Source of the DNA: Pseudobacteroides cellulosolvens ATCC 35603 = DSM 2933 | Lineage (GTDB): Bacteria > Bacillota > Clostridia > Acetivibrionales > DSM-2933 | Assembly: GCF_001262605.1 (NCBI RefSeq) | Contig: NZ_LGTC01000001.1 | Coordinates: forward strand, 4,102,001 to 4,166,000 | Direction: 5' to 3' | Length of the DNA stretch: 64,000 nucleotides | Part shown: positions 9,655 through 18,111 of the stretch, piece by piece | Numbering within the stretch: position 1 is the first letter of the stretch | Layout of the letters: every line of letters begins with the position of its first letter | The notes under the pieces: model-generated | Told to the model about the DNA's origin: nothing | The model's input: the letters and a program-made list of their open reading frames with translations, nothing else | Databases searched by the model: none | Position numbers and translations under genes: made by a program

Positions 9655-11139
9655 ATGGGTAAACCTACTGGATTTATGGAATATAAAAGAGAACTACCCC
9701 CTGATCGTAGTCCTCTTGAAAGAATAAATGACTGGAACGAATTTCATCTACACCTGCCTGAAGAAGCACAACGAACTCAAGGTGCAAGATGTATGGATTG
9801 CGGCATCCCCTTTTGCCACACCGGATTACTTTTAAACGGTATGGCTTCAGGGTGCCCAATAAACAATCTTATCCCCGAGTGGAATGATCTTATATATAGA
9901 GGACGCTGGAAGGACGCAATTGCAAGATTATTAAAAACTAATAACTTCCCGGAATTTACAGGTCGTGTCTGCCCTGCTCCCTGTGAGGGATCTTGTACTG
10001 TAGGAATAAACGACCCTCAGGTTACAATAAAAAATAATGAATGTACAATAATTGACCGTGCATTCAAGGAGGGCTGGATAGTACCAAACCCGCCTAAAAA
10101 GCGTACAGGTAAAAAAGTTGCTGTTGTAGGTTCCGGACCTTCAGGACTTGCATGTGCTGACCAGCTTAACAAGGCAGGCCATTTGGTTACAGTATTTGAA
10201 CGTGCTGATAGGATAGGCGGTCTTCTGATGTATGGCATCCCAAATATGAAGCTTGATAAAGGCATAGTTCAACGTCGTGTAGATTTGATGAAAGCTGAAG
10301 GCATAAATTTTTTAACCAATACAGAAGTTGGTGTAAATTACCCCGGAGACAAACTATTAAAGGATTTTGATGCAGTTGTTTTGTGCGGCGGTGCAACCAA
10401 CCCACGAGATCTACCTGTTGAGGGACGCAAGTGTAATGGAGTTCACTTTGCAATGGAATTTTTGCGTGCTAACACAAAAAGCCTTCTTGATTCAAAATTG
10501 GAAGACGGTAATTACATTTCTGCCAAAGATAAAAATGTTATTATAATAGGTGGCGGTGATACAGGTACTGATTGCGTTGCTACTTCAATACGCCATGGCT
10601 GCAAAAACGTAGTTCAGTTTGAAATAATGCCGGAACCTCCAAAGGAAAGACAGCCTAGTAATCCATGGCCCGAATGGCCCAAGGTGCTTAAGGTTGATTA
10701 CGGTCAGGAAGAAGCCATAGCACTGTACGGAAAAGATCCTCGTGAGTACTGTATAACAACCAAGAAAATGGTGTCTGATGATAATGGCAATGTAAAAGAA
10801 GTTCATACAGTAAAGGTTGAATGGAAGAAAGATGACAGCGGCCGTTTCATTCCTGTGGAGATTTCAGGAACCGAAAAGGTTTGGGCTGCTGACCTTGTAC
10901 TTCTAGCGATGGGATTTTTAGGTCCGGAAGAAACTGTTTTAAATTCAATTGGAGTTGAGAAGGACCAGCGTTCAAATGCCAAGGCTGAATATGGCAAGTT
11001 TGAAACCAACATTAAAGGAGTATTTACTGCCGGTGATATGAGAAGAGGCCAGAGTCTCGTTGTCTGGGCTATTAATGAAGGCAGAGGAGCTGCAAGGGAG
11101 TGCGACAAATTCCTTATGGGCTCAACAATGCTTCCATAA
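9655..11139 (+). CDS. gltD: Glutamate synthase small (beta) subunit, NADPH oxidoreductase
   Basis: GltD passes electrons from NAD(P)H through FAD and iron-sulfur clusters to GltB. The 494-residue protein has N-terminal cluster ligands CMDCGIPFC and CPAPCEGSC, an FAD Rossmann motif VGSGPSGLACA near residue 155, an NADPH motif IGGGDTGTDC near 295 and the C-terminal FAD motif FTAGDMRRGQS. I chose the ATG of MGKPTGFMEY because TGGAGG sits seven bases upstream; an in-frame TTG eight codons earlier has no ribosome site. It forms the gltBD pair, and a terminator follows about 90 bases after the stop. Confidence 0.97.
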   Translation: MGKPTGFMEYKRELPPDRSPLERINDWNEFHLHLPEEAQRTQGARCMDCGIPFCHTGLLLNGMASGCPINNLIPEWNDLIYRGRWKDAIARLLKTNNFPEFTGRVCPAPCEGSCTVGINDPQVTIKNNECTIIDRAFKEGWIVPNPPKKRTGKKVAVVGSGPSGLACADQLNKAGHLVTVFERADRIGGLLMYGIPNMKLDKGIVQRRVDLMKAEGINFLTNTEVGVNYPGDKLLKDFDAVVLCGGATNPRDLPVEGRKCNGVHFAMEFLRANTKSLLDSKLEDGNYISAKDKNVIIIGGGDTGTDCVATSIRHGCKNVVQFEIMPEPPKERQPSNPWPEWPKVLKVDYGQEEAIALYGKDPREYCITTKKMVSDDNGNVKEVHTVKVEWKKDDSGRFIPVEISGTEKVWAADLVLLAMGFLGPEETVLNSIGVEKDQRSNAKAEYGKFETNIKGVFTAGDMRRGQSLVVWAINEGRGAARECDKFLMGSTMLP

Positions 11140-11164
11140 GCTAAAATCACATACAATTTTACAA

Positions 11165-11228
11165 TCCTGATTGTTGTCATGAGAAATTGCGGTATAGGAA
11201 ACGCCACAATTTCCCAGGCATCAAGAAA
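11165..11228. repeat. Dispersed repeat family R1, copy B
   Basis: CCTGATTGTTGTCATGAG, then AAATTGCGG, a short loop, CCACAATTTCCC and AGGCATCAAGAAA. This matches copy A block for block. Its right edge runs straight into the gltD terminator stem. Confidence 0.65.
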
Positions 11229-11286
11229 GCTTCACATTTAAAACATGCTTTAATTAAGAGCATTTCTAAATAGTGAAGCTTTTATA
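11226..11286 (+). terminator. Terminator of gltBD
   Basis: AAAGCTTCAC pairs with GTGAAGCTTTT. An inner stem, ATGCT with AGCAT, shortens the effective loop, and the outer stem is followed by TTTTAT. Confidence 0.65.
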
Positions 11287-11313
11287 TGTTTTGTAATATT
11301 ACTCAAAACAATA

Positions 11314-11342
11314 TTGTACTAATTTTTGTACTGTTGTATAAT
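11314..11342 (+). promoter_or_regulatory. Sigma-A promoter of the glycosyltransferase operon
   Basis: TTGTAC, 17 bases, TATAAT, about 115 bases before the first glycosyltransferase gene. Confidence 0.8.
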
Positions 11343-11458
11343 ATCTATCTAGATAGTATATATTTTTATTGGAAGGTTTAAAATACAGATGATACTACGG
11401 GAGTTAATGTGAGGTACATTCTGAAAGATCAGATTTTTACTGGAAAGAGGTAAATTTA

Positions 11459-12697
11459 ATGAACATTGGAATATTCACCGATACATATCACCCGGATGTA
11501 AGTGGCGTTGTTACATCAATAGATATGTTGTCAGACGAACTAAAAAAAAGAGGACATAACGTATATATATTTACTATATCGAACCCAAGTATTACAAAGA
11601 AGCGCCCTGGTGTATTCAGATTACCAAGCATGGCATTTATTTTCTATAAATCCAGAAGGGTTGGTTTGTTTTATTCTAACAGAGCAGCTAAGGGGGTAAA
11701 GCGTTTAAAGCTTGATATTATTCACACCCAATCGGAATTCTCTCTTGGCATATTCGGTACAATCATGTCCAAACAGCTTGGAATACCATTAATACATACC
11801 TACCATACACTTTGGAAGGATTATGTACACTATATCTCCAAAAACAAATTCAAAAAAACTACCGACGATATTGTTAAAATATTAAGCCGGAATTTCTGTA
11901 ATGCTTGCAATGCTGTTATTGCACCATCCAAAAAGACTTATGATATATTGTATGAATACGGAGTAAAAAGTCCTATTAAAATAATTCCTACAGGAATAAA
12001 CTTAGATAGATTCAGCGAAGATAAATACTCAAAAAATGACCTTATGGCATTAAAGGAAATCCTTGGTATAAAAAAGGACGATCCTGTAATGCTGTTTGTA
12101 GGAAGAATAGATAAGGAAAAGAGTATTGACATTGCATTAAGACAGATGCCTGAAATAATAAAAAAGATACCTAATGTTAAATTTCTTATTGTTGGAGATG
12201 GCCAAGCCACAGATGATCTTAAAGAGTTAACATCGGAACTTGAAATAGAAAAGTCCGTTATATTTACAGGGGTTCAACCCTGGGAGAAAATCGGAATGTT
12301 CTACAGGCTTGGTGACGTATTTGTAAGCTGCTCTATCACTGAAACCCAAGGACTTACATTAATAGAAGCCATGGCATCGGATGTGCCTATAATAGCAAGG
12401 TACGACAGGAACATAGATGGTATCATTCAGAATAATAAAAACGGTAGAATATTTAAATATGAAAATGAGCTGTCTGAGACTATAATAGAAGTGTTAACAG
12501 ATAAAAAGCTTGCAAAGAGCTATGCTAAAAATGCTAGACGGACTGTTGAAATTTTCTCCTCAGAAGAGTTTGGAAAGAATATTGAGAATCTTTACAATGA
12601 AATACTGGAAAGTCATAAAAAGATAAGGAAAAGGGGTTATAATTTCCGTAAGAAATTTAAAAGCTTCAGTATTAGGACCCCAAGAAGCGGTGCGTAA
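11459..12697 (+). CDS. GT4 glycosyltransferase, probable diacylglycerol glucosyltransferase type
   Basis: A 412-residue GT-B retaining glycosyltransferase. The N-terminal MNIGIFTDTYHPDVSGVVTS loop and GIFGTIMSKQLGIPLIHTYHT are typical of enzymes that put a hexose on diacylglycerol. The C-terminal half has the donor-site GRIDKEKS segment and the EX7E motif in ETQGLTLIEA. The basic C-terminus (KKIRKRGYNFRKKFK) could hold it at the membrane. It is first of three genes with a second GT4 and a flippase-like protein. This resembles the lafA-lafB glycolipid-anchor loci of other firmicutes, so the product may be a mono-glycosyl diacylglycerol. The substrate is inferred. The ATG follows AAAGAGG. Confidence 0.82.
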   Translation: MNIGIFTDTYHPDVSGVVTSIDMLSDELKKRGHNVYIFTISNPSITKKRPGVFRLPSMAFIFYKSRRVGLFYSNRAAKGVKRLKLDIIHTQSEFSLGIFGTIMSKQLGIPLIHTYHTLWKDYVHYISKNKFKKTTDDIVKILSRNFCNACNAVIAPSKKTYDILYEYGVKSPIKIIPTGINLDRFSEDKYSKNDLMALKEILGIKKDDPVMLFVGRIDKEKSIDIALRQMPEIIKKIPNVKFLIVGDGQATDDLKELTSELEIEKSVIFTGVQPWEKIGMFYRLGDVFVSCSITETQGLTLIEAMASDVPIIARYDRNIDGIIQNNKNGRIFKYENELSETIIEVLTDKKLAKSYAKNARRTVEIFSSEEFGKNIENLYNEILESHKKIRKRGYNFRKKFKSFSIRTPRSGA

Positions 12698-12746
12698 GGA
12701 ATACCTTAAGTATACGCATAATATTGTAAAAGGAGAATAACTACTG

Positions 12747-13799
12747 ATGTATTTAATAAATATGCTCTCTTCCGCTGATAAAATCAAAGGACAGGGAGTC
12801 GGTTCCGCTTATTTGGAGCAGGTAGAGCTTGTAAGAAAAGGCCTTGGAGATCGGTATGCCGTTGTTACAAATAAACTTAAATTAGCCGATATAATGCATT
12901 ACCACACGTTTGATTTACAATTTTATTTTCTTTCTTCACTTGCAAAGTTCAAAGGAGTTAATGTAGGTTATGTTCACCTCCTTCCTGAAACTGTTGACGG
13001 GAGTCTTGAATTTCCTACCCTAATAAAGAAAATTTTTTACAAGTACATTATTTCATTCTACAAAAAAATGGATTATCTTGTAACAGTTAATCCATATTTT
13101 ATAAAGCTCCTAAAAAATTATGGCGTTAATGAGAGCAAGATAACATATATACCTAATTTCGTATCTATTAAAAATTTTTATCCAATAAAGCCGGATAAGA
13201 AGCTGGAAATAAGGAGAAAATATGGTATCGGGGAAAATGAGTTTGTGGTATTAGGTGTTGGGCAGGTCCAAACAAGAAAAGGCGTAATGGATTTTATTGA
13301 AACAGCAAAAAATCTTAGCAATATACGCTTTATCTGGGCAGGCGGCTTTTCCTTCGGGCGTATAACAGCAGGTTATAAGGAACTAAAAAAAATAGTAGAT
13401 GATCCTCCTTCAAACGTTGAATTTCCAGGTATATTGGATAGAGAGCATATGAATGAGCTTTACAATATTGCTAACGTCCTTTTTCTTCCATCTTACAGTG
13501 AATTATTTCCTATGACCATTCTCGAGGCTTTTAACTGTAAATTACCTATTTTATTAAGGGACCTTGACATCTATCCTGATGTTTTCTTTGATTATTATCA
13601 AAAAGGTAGCAATGTAAAAGAATTTACAGATATAATACGAGCCATGAGTGATGATGTTTTGATCAGATCATACTGGGAAAACCAATCCTGGAAAGGCCAC
13701 CAGTTTTATTCGGAAGAAAATGTGCTGTCCATGTGGAAATCCTTTTATGACAGTGTTAACAGAAAAGAGCAAAAAGAGAGCCCAAAAGCAGCTTTATAA
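12747..13799 (+). CDS. GT4 glycosyltransferase, second glycolipid enzyme
   Basis: A 350-residue group 1 glycosyltransferase. Visible features are an N-terminal GQGVGSAYLEQVEL segment, MHYHTFDLQFY, a donor-site GVGQVQTRKGVMDF block near residue 170 and EX7E in ELFPMTILEAF near 255. It lies 49 bases after the first GT4 and reads with it. In comparable loci the second enzyme adds the second sugar to a glycolipid anchor, and that role is inferred here. Mannosyl or glucosyl specificity cannot be told. The ATG follows AAAGGAGAATAACTACTG. Confidence 0.8.
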   Translation: MYLINMLSSADKIKGQGVGSAYLEQVELVRKGLGDRYAVVTNKLKLADIMHYHTFDLQFYFLSSLAKFKGVNVGYVHLLPETVDGSLEFPTLIKKIFYKYIISFYKKMDYLVTVNPYFIKLLKNYGVNESKITYIPNFVSIKNFYPIKPDKKLEIRRKYGIGENEFVVLGVGQVQTRKGVMDFIETAKNLSNIRFIWAGGFSFGRITAGYKELKKIVDDPPSNVEFPGILDREHMNELYNIANVLFLPSYSELFPMTILEAFNCKLPILLRDLDIYPDVFFDYYQKGSNVKEFTDIIRAMSDDVLIRSYWENQSWKGHQFYSEENVLSMWKSFYDSVNRKEQKESPKAAL

Positions 13800-13843
13800 T
13801 CTTTGAGGCCTTTATTACAAAAACAACTTAAAGAGGTATATTC

Positions 13844-14872
13844 GTGAAAAAAAACATTTTTAATCTCATAATAATTTTAATATCACTTGCAGTACCATTT
13901 GTTGTGGTTTTTTCAACTCAGAGTTTCGGAAATTTCCTGCAGCAAATTTCCAAACTCGATGCACGCTGGATAATTCTTTCACTTGCTTTCATGTTTTTGT
14001 ATTGGTTTTTTGAGTCCTTATCTCTTCATGTAATTTCTGTTTTCCATGGTATTAAGGAAAAGATTAGTCATTCCTTTTCATATACAATGGTTGGCCAATT
14101 TTTCAACTCCATAACACCTTTTCAAACAGGCGGACAACCGGCACAGGTTGTGTATATGATGAAAAACGGTATTAATTCCGGAAATGCAAGTTCAATAGTA
14201 ATGATTAAATTTGTCGCATTTCAGTCTGTACTTACGATATATTCGTTAGTGGTAATTTTATTTACATATAAAGACTTTAGTGCCAAGGTTCCTTTTTTAT
14301 TTCCTTTCACTGTTTTAGGATTGGGAGTTCATGCTTCCATGATCGGTATATCCATGTTATTCTCCTATAACCGAACCTTGACTGAAAGAATACTGAAATT
14401 TATATTTAAGACATTAAAAAAGATAAAAATTTTTAAGGGTGATGAGGTAGAAGCTGAAAAGAACCTTGAAAATTCACTATCCAAGTTCCATGATAATGCT
14501 TATCTTTTAAAAAAGAATCCAAAGCTACTTATTAAGCTTTTTATATTAACCATGATTCAGTTATCCTTCTTCTTTTCAATCCCCTATTTGATTTATAGAG
14601 GATTTGGCGGCGGATCATCAAGTTATTTTGAACTTTTTGCTGCAGCAGTATTTATTGCTACAGTAATATCCATAATACCGCTTCCCGGTGCAGCAGGCGG
14701 TGCTGAGATAAGTTCATATACCTTCTTTCATTTTTTCTTCGAAGGTAATGCAGTCTTCACTGCAATGCTTCTATGGAGAATAATTACATTCTATTCCTGT
14801 ATAGGTTTTGGCGGTCTATTCACTGTAGTTTGTCCTAATAAATCCAAGAAGGTTGTTAAGGAAAAAGAATAG
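13844..14872 (+). CDS. Flippase-like membrane protein (UPF0104 / lysylphosphatidylglycerol synthase TM family)
   Basis: A 342-residue integral membrane protein with roughly eight hydrophobic helices. The motif FFNSITPFQTGGQPAQV near residue 85 and the C-terminal IPLPGAAGGAEISS loop are hallmarks of the UPF0104 family, to which the membrane half of MprF belongs. No soluble lysyltransferase domain is present. As third gene behind two lipid-type glycosyltransferases, it may move or help export their glycolipid product. The transport role is an inference from context and distant relatives. AAAGAGGTATATTC precedes a GTG start. Confidence 0.78.
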   Translation: MKKNIFNLIIILISLAVPFVVVFSTQSFGNFLQQISKLDARWIILSLAFMFLYWFFESLSLHVISVFHGIKEKISHSFSYTMVGQFFNSITPFQTGGQPAQVVYMMKNGINSGNASSIVMIKFVAFQSVLTIYSLVVILFTYKDFSAKVPFLFPFTVLGLGVHASMIGISMLFSYNRTLTERILKFIFKTLKKIKIFKGDEVEAEKNLENSLSKFHDNAYLLKKNPKLLIKLFILTMIQLSFFFSIPYLIYRGFGGGSSSYFELFAAAVFIATVISIIPLPGAAGGAEISSYTFFHFFFEGNAVFTAMLLWRIITFYSCIGFGGLFTVVCPNKSKKVVKEKE

Positions 14873-14902
14873 CTTAAACTCTTCAGAAACAATTCTTATA
14901 TC

Positions 14903-15050
14903 ATATGTCTTGAAATAATCATTTTACATTTTTAATTATTGGAAAACATTTTACTTGATTAATATGTTGCAGTAAATTCATTTCTTTAATGCAAATGCAG
15001 GCGATTCAACTGCATTTGTTAATGTAAGATCTTTTTCGTAACAATATGTA
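14903..15050. repeat. Dispersed structured repeat family R4, copy a
   Basis: The order is GAAATAATCATTTTACAT, then TATTGGAAAACATTTTA, AATATGTTGCAG, a TGCAAATGCAG / CTGCATTTG hairpin, and CTTTTTCGTAACAATATG. The outer AATATGTTGC and its distant complement enclose the inner hairpin. It is about 70% alike over 140 bases to the copy near 39.3 kb. It sits between the flippase gene and the bioY promoter. Confidence 0.7.
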
Positions 15051-15051
15051 G

Positions 15052-15080
15052 TTGACAATATTATAAATTACTCCTATAAT
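15052..15080 (+). promoter_or_regulatory. bioY: Sigma-A promoter of bioY
   Basis: TTGACA, 17 bases, TATAAT: a full consensus promoter, immediately followed by the BirA-type operator. Confidence 0.88.
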
Positions 15081-15116
15081 AATTGTTAACCATACATGAA
15101 AATTTAGTTAACAATT
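15081..15116. promoter_or_regulatory. BirA-type biotin operator
   Basis: AATTGTTAAC and GTTAACAATT form perfect inverted half-sites separated by 16 bases, directly behind the -10 box. The TTGTTAAC...GTTAACAA layout is that of firmicute BirA operators, where biotinyl-AMP-bound BirA blocks transcription when biotin is plentiful. Together with the BioY call downstream this is strong evidence for biotin control. Confidence 0.85.
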
Positions 15117-15128
15117 GGAGGTTTTAAT

Positions 15129-15698
15129 TTGAGCAAGGTACATAAGATGGTTTTAGTTTCAATGTTTGCTGTTTTAACCTGTATAGGTGCATTTATCAGG
15201 ATTCCTTTTCCACTGGTGCCCTTTTCACTTCAGATTTTCTTTGTTATTTTGTCCGGATTACTGCTAGGTTCAAAACTAGGAATGCTTTCCCAGTTAGTTT
15301 ATATTGCCATAGGCCTTGCAAACTTTCCCGTGTTTACGGGAGGCGGAGGCCCCGGCTACATTTTAAAACCTACCTTCGGATATATTGTCGGTTTCGCTGT
15401 AGCAGCCTTTATAACCGGCAAAATGAAGGAGATTTTTGATTCTAAGGGTATAACTTTTACTAAGCTTCTTATATCATCATTTATGGGTATATTAAGCTGC
15501 TACACCTTAGGGGTAGCTTATCTTATAATCCACACAAAGTTTATAGGCGGTGCAAATGCAGATGTTACCGGAATACTTCTTACAGGATTTTTGGCATTTT
15601 TGCCATGGGACATAATTAAAATTGCAATTGCGTCATGGGTTTCTAATGAAGTGATGAAGCGGATAGGAGATTATAAAATACAGGCATCGCAAGAATAA
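15129..15698 (+). CDS. bioY: Biotin transporter substrate-binding component BioY
   Basis: BioY is the membrane S-component of the energy-coupling-factor biotin importer. The 189 residues have about six hydrophobic helices with the family signatures GAFIRIPFPLVPFSLQIFFV, SQLVYIAIGLANFPVF and GGGGPGYILKPTFGYIVGF. The start is a TTG seven bases after GGAGG; the first ATG is six codons later and too far from that site. No ecfA or ecfT gene is adjacent, so it must share the module encoded elsewhere or act alone. A single-gene unit under a BirA operator. Confidence 0.95.
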   Translation: MSKVHKMVLVSMFAVLTCIGAFIRIPFPLVPFSLQIFFVILSGLLLGSKLGMLSQLVYIAIGLANFPVFTGGGGPGYILKPTFGYIVGFAVAAFITGKMKEIFDSKGITFTKLLISSFMGILSCYTLGVAYLIIHTKFIGGANADVTGILLTGFLAFLPWDIIKIAIASWVSNEVMKRIGDYKIQASQE

Positions 15699-15721
15699 TA
15701 ACACATCTAATCTAAAAGATA

Positions 15722-15828
15722 CTAAGGCATGATTGAAATATTACTTACCGTTTTGAGCTTGTGTTCACGAGTTAAGTTAACTTAGAAAGCGAAATTATAC
15801 GGGAAGTTATATTTTCAACATGCCTGAA
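15722..15828. repeat. Dispersed repeat family R2, copy ii
   Basis: The outer arms CTAAGGCATGATTGAAATAT and AAGTTATATTTTCAACATGC form an inverted repeat. The centre (GTGTTCACGAGTTAAGTTAAC) is the reverse complement of the TTGACTTAACTCGTCAA core seen in other R2 copies. It lies between the convergent bioY and TrmH-family genes. Confidence 0.65.
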
Positions 15829-15859
15829 CTGCAAAATTCTACCATTTGGGTATCTATAA

Positions 15860-16654
15860 TTATATTGATTTTCTAAAGAACTCGTACATCAATATGCCTG
15901 CAGCAACTGATGCATTAAGGGATTCAGCTCTTCCAGGCATAGGTATTTTGATAAGATAATCTGCTGCCATTGCTGCTTCATCACTTATTCCATTTGCTTC
16001 ATTGCCTATGATTACGGCTGCATTATGACATTCATCAATATCATAATAGTTCATACTGCCATCTAAATGTGAAGCATAAACTTTAATCCCTTTTTCTTTT
16101 AATTGATTTATGACACCTACAAAGTCATCGGTTCGATGAATGGGCAAATGAAAAACCGATCCCATTGTTGATCTAAGGACTTTACGGTTATACACATCAA
16201 CGCACCCTTTTGACAAAATTACTCCTGTCATTCCTGCAGCATCGGCTGTTCTTATTATTGTTCCCATATTTCCTGGATCCTGGAGAGACTCAAGTATAAC
16301 TATTTTATTATTGCTTTTTATAATGTCGCATAACTCCGCGTCCTTCTTTTTTATAACAGCTAATATACCCTGGGGTGTCTGGGTATCGGATATTTCCTTG
16401 AAAATTTTGTCCGATACCGTATAGCAGGATAATCCCATATTATGAATCTTATCAATGATATCCAGTCCTGTTTTGCTTTCTAAAAACATATTGGAAACAA
16501 CAATTTTATCTATCTGAGCCTTCTCTTTTACCGCTTCCTCAACAAACCTTAGTCCTTCTGCAATAAAAAGCCCTTTTTCTTCCCTGTTCTTTCGTATTTC
16601 CAGTGCTTTTATTTCCTTTATAAGTGAATTTTGATTACTTGTTATAAAATCCAT
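15860..16654 (-). CDS. TrmH/SpoU-family RNA 2'-O-methyltransferase
   Basis: A 264-residue RNA methyltransferase. An N-terminal substrate-binding domain (NREEKGLFIAEGLRFVEEA) is followed by the SPOUT knot with ILESLQDPGNMGTIIRTADA near residue 125, IIGNEANGISDEA near 215 and the C-terminal SLNASVAAGILMYE motif. It transfers a methyl group from SAM to a ribose 2'-OH in rRNA or tRNA; the exact site is unknown. The ATG of MDFITSNQ follows GAGGGTTAGT; a longer frame would run into the terminator of the upstream rplT operon. It lies directly downstream of rplT, a common firmicute position, where pheS often follows, but not here. Confidence 0.9.
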   Translation of the reverse strand: MDFITSNQNSLIKEIKALEIRKNREEKGLFIAEGLRFVEEAVKEKAQIDKIVVSNMFLESKTGLDIIDKIHNMGLSCYTVSDKIFKEISDTQTPQGILAVIKKKDAELCDIIKSNNKIVILESLQDPGNMGTIIRTADAAGMTGVILSKGCVDVYNRKVLRSTMGSVFHLPIHRTDDFVGVINQLKEKGIKVYASHLDGSMNYYDIDECHNAAVIIGNEANGISDEAAMAADYLIKIPMPGRAESLNASVAAGILMYEFFRKSI

Positions 16655-16689
16655 ACTAACCCTCGGCCTGTTCAATTTCTTTGATATAA

Positions 16690-16713
16690 TAATAAAAGGC
16701 TCTTGCGAGCCCA
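16690..16713 (-). terminator. Terminator of infC-rpmI-rplT
   Basis: On the minus strand GGGCTC, loop GCAA, GAGCC, then TTTTATT. It separates the ribosomal operon from the TrmH gene, though some read-through is likely. Confidence 0.8.
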
Positions 16714-16768
16714 TTATTTTAAAGTTCTATTGTAATTCTTAAATCATAAGTAATATTTTATTCATTTC

Positions 16769-17125
16769 TTACTTAACTACACTCTTTGCTTTTTCTGCTA
16801 ACTGTGCAAATGCTTGAGCATCATTAACAGCCATATCAGCAAGAACTTTTCTATTTAAAGAAATTCCTGACTTCTTGATTCCGCTCATAAACTTGCTGTA
16901 GCTTAATCCATTTACTCTAGCAGCTGCATTTATTCTTGAAATCCACAATTTTCTAAAATCCCTTTTCTTAGCTCTTCTATCCCTGTATGCATATACCAAG
17001 GACTTCATAACAGCCTGATTAGCTAACCTAAAGAGTTTGCTTTTTGCTCCAAAATATCCTTTTGCAAGTTTGAGAATCTTTTTATGTCTTGCACGGGTTC
17101 TAACCGCACCTTTTACTCTTGACAT
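16769..17125 (-). CDS. rplT: Large ribosomal subunit protein L20
   Basis: The 118-residue protein matches L20 from end to end, with the very basic N-terminal RVKGAVRTRARHKKILKLAK extension and the C-terminal ALADMAVND-like helical domain. L20 binds 23S rRNA early in assembly. In firmicutes it also represses its own operon by binding the infC leader. The ATG follows AGGAGGTTTAATCA. It is the last gene of infC-rpmI-rplT. Confidence 0.98.
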   Translation of the reverse strand: MSRVKGAVRTRARHKKILKLAKGYFGAKSKLFRLANQAVMKSLVYAYRDRRAKKRDFRKLWISRINAAARVNGLSYSKFMSGIKKSGISLNRKVLADMAVNDAQAFAQLAEKAKSVVK

Positions 17126-17140
17126 TGATTAAACCTCCTT

Positions 17141-17338
17141 CTACTTATATGGAATCAACATTTTAACAGTTGCTGCATTAGCAGGCGATGCAATAGCTGA
17201 TTTCCTCAAGTTTCTCTTTCTCTTAGTAGTTTTTTTGTTCAAAATATGGCGCTTAAAAGCTTTAGCTCTCTTAACCTTACCAGTTCCAGTCAAACTAAAT
17301 CTCTTTTTTGAAGAGCTGTGCGTCTTAATCTTAGGCAT
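17141..17338 (-). CDS. rpmI: Large ribosomal subunit protein L35
   Basis: A 65-residue basic protein, PKIKTHSSSKKRFSLTGTGK at the N-terminus and a KRNLRKSA segment, the standard L35 pattern. It is 15 bases before rplT and has AAGGAGG before the ATG. Confidence 0.98.
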   Translation of the reverse strand: MPKIKTHSSSKKRFSLTGTGKVKRAKAFKRHILNKKTTKRKRNLRKSAIASPANAATVKMLIPYK

Positions 17339-17365
17339 TTTTATTTTTCCTCCTTAAATCCTATA

Positions 17366-17881
17366 TTACTGCTGCTTTGGGTTAAGTATCATAATCATAC
17401 TCTTACCTTCAAGCTTAGGCTTTCTTTCAACAGTAGCAACTTCTTCAACCGCTTCAGCAAATTTACCGAGTACTTCTTCGCCTAATGAGGTGTAATTCAT
17501 TTCTCTGCCTCGGAATTTGACACTGACTTTAACTTTATCTCCATCTTTCAAAAATTTACAAGCATTCTTTACTTTAAAGTTAAAATCGTGATCTTCAATG
17601 GAGGCTGAAACCCTTACTTCCTTAATGCTTATAACCTTTTGATTTTTCCTAGCTTCTTTTTCTTTTTTTGCAAGTTCAAACATGTACTTGCCATAGTCCA
17701 TTATCCTGCAAACAGGCGGAACCGCTTGAGGAGCAATTTTAACCAAATCAAGATTCTTCGAGCTTGCGAGTTTCTGAGCTTCTTTTGAAGAAATAATTCC
17801 TAGCATAGTACCATCACTATCAATCAGTCTGACTTCTTTATCTCTGATTTCCTCATTTATCATCAATTCTTCTTTGCTAAT
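17366..17881 (-). CDS. infC: Translation initiation factor IF-3, AUU start
   Basis: IF-3 binds the 30S subunit and checks start-codon pairing. The 171-residue product has the N-domain INEEIRDKEVRLIDSDGTMLG, the linker helix ELAKKEKEARKNQ and the C-domain KVSVKFRGREM and GKSMIMILNP. TTGGAGGTG lies nine bases before an ATT codon, which opens the frame as (Met)SKEELMINEE. The first ATG is six codons further and too far from the ribosome site. A rare AUU start is the known self-regulatory device of infC in several bacteria. The gene heads infC-rpmI-rplT behind an L20-type leader. Confidence 0.97.
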   Translation of the reverse strand: MSKEELMINEEIRDKEVRLIDSDGTMLGIISSKEAQKLASSKNLDLVKIAPQAVPPVCRIMDYGKYMFELAKKEKEARKNQKVISIKEVRVSASIEDHDFNFKVKNACKFLKDGDKVKVSVKFRGREMNYTSLGEEVLGKFAEAVEEVATVERKPKLEGKSMIMILNPKQQ

Positions 17882-17935
17882 AACCAAACACCTCCAAAAT
17901 AGATTCCACGAACAAATTATACTCGGCAAAACAAA

Positions 17936-18060
17936 TAAAAGCAGATCATAATGGATCCGCTCTTTTAGCTAAGTTAGACTTACCGATTAACTTTCACTAT
18001 TAACCTTACAAATAATATCCGTAAGGTGAGAAGCGGATAACTTCTTCTTTATTTTACTAA
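17936..18060 (-). promoter_or_regulatory. L20-type leader of the infC operon
   Basis: Read on the minus strand, the leader contains ATCCGCTTCTCACCTTACGG, then GTAAGGTTAATAGTGAAAG, which can pair as an anti-terminator. A terminator hairpin follows, AGCGGATC with GATCTGCT and a TTTTATTTG tail. In Bacillus and relatives L20 binds such a leader and favours termination. The position ahead of infC-rpmI-rplT supports the call; I cannot run a covariance search. Confidence 0.75.
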
Positions 18061-18063
18061 ATA

Positions 18064-18093
18064 ATGATATCAAAATCTTAATTGATATGTCAA
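18064..18093 (-). promoter_or_regulatory. Promoter of the infC operon
   Basis: TTGACA, 18 bases, TATCAT on the minus strand, directly ahead of the L20 leader. Confidence 0.75.
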
Positions 18094-18111
18094 GTATTTT
18101 CTTAATTTATT

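Noticed and set aside
10803..11207. A 134-codon minus-strand frame opposite gltD
   Set aside because: It is a shadow of the conserved gltD codons; residue composition follows the reverse complement of the gene.
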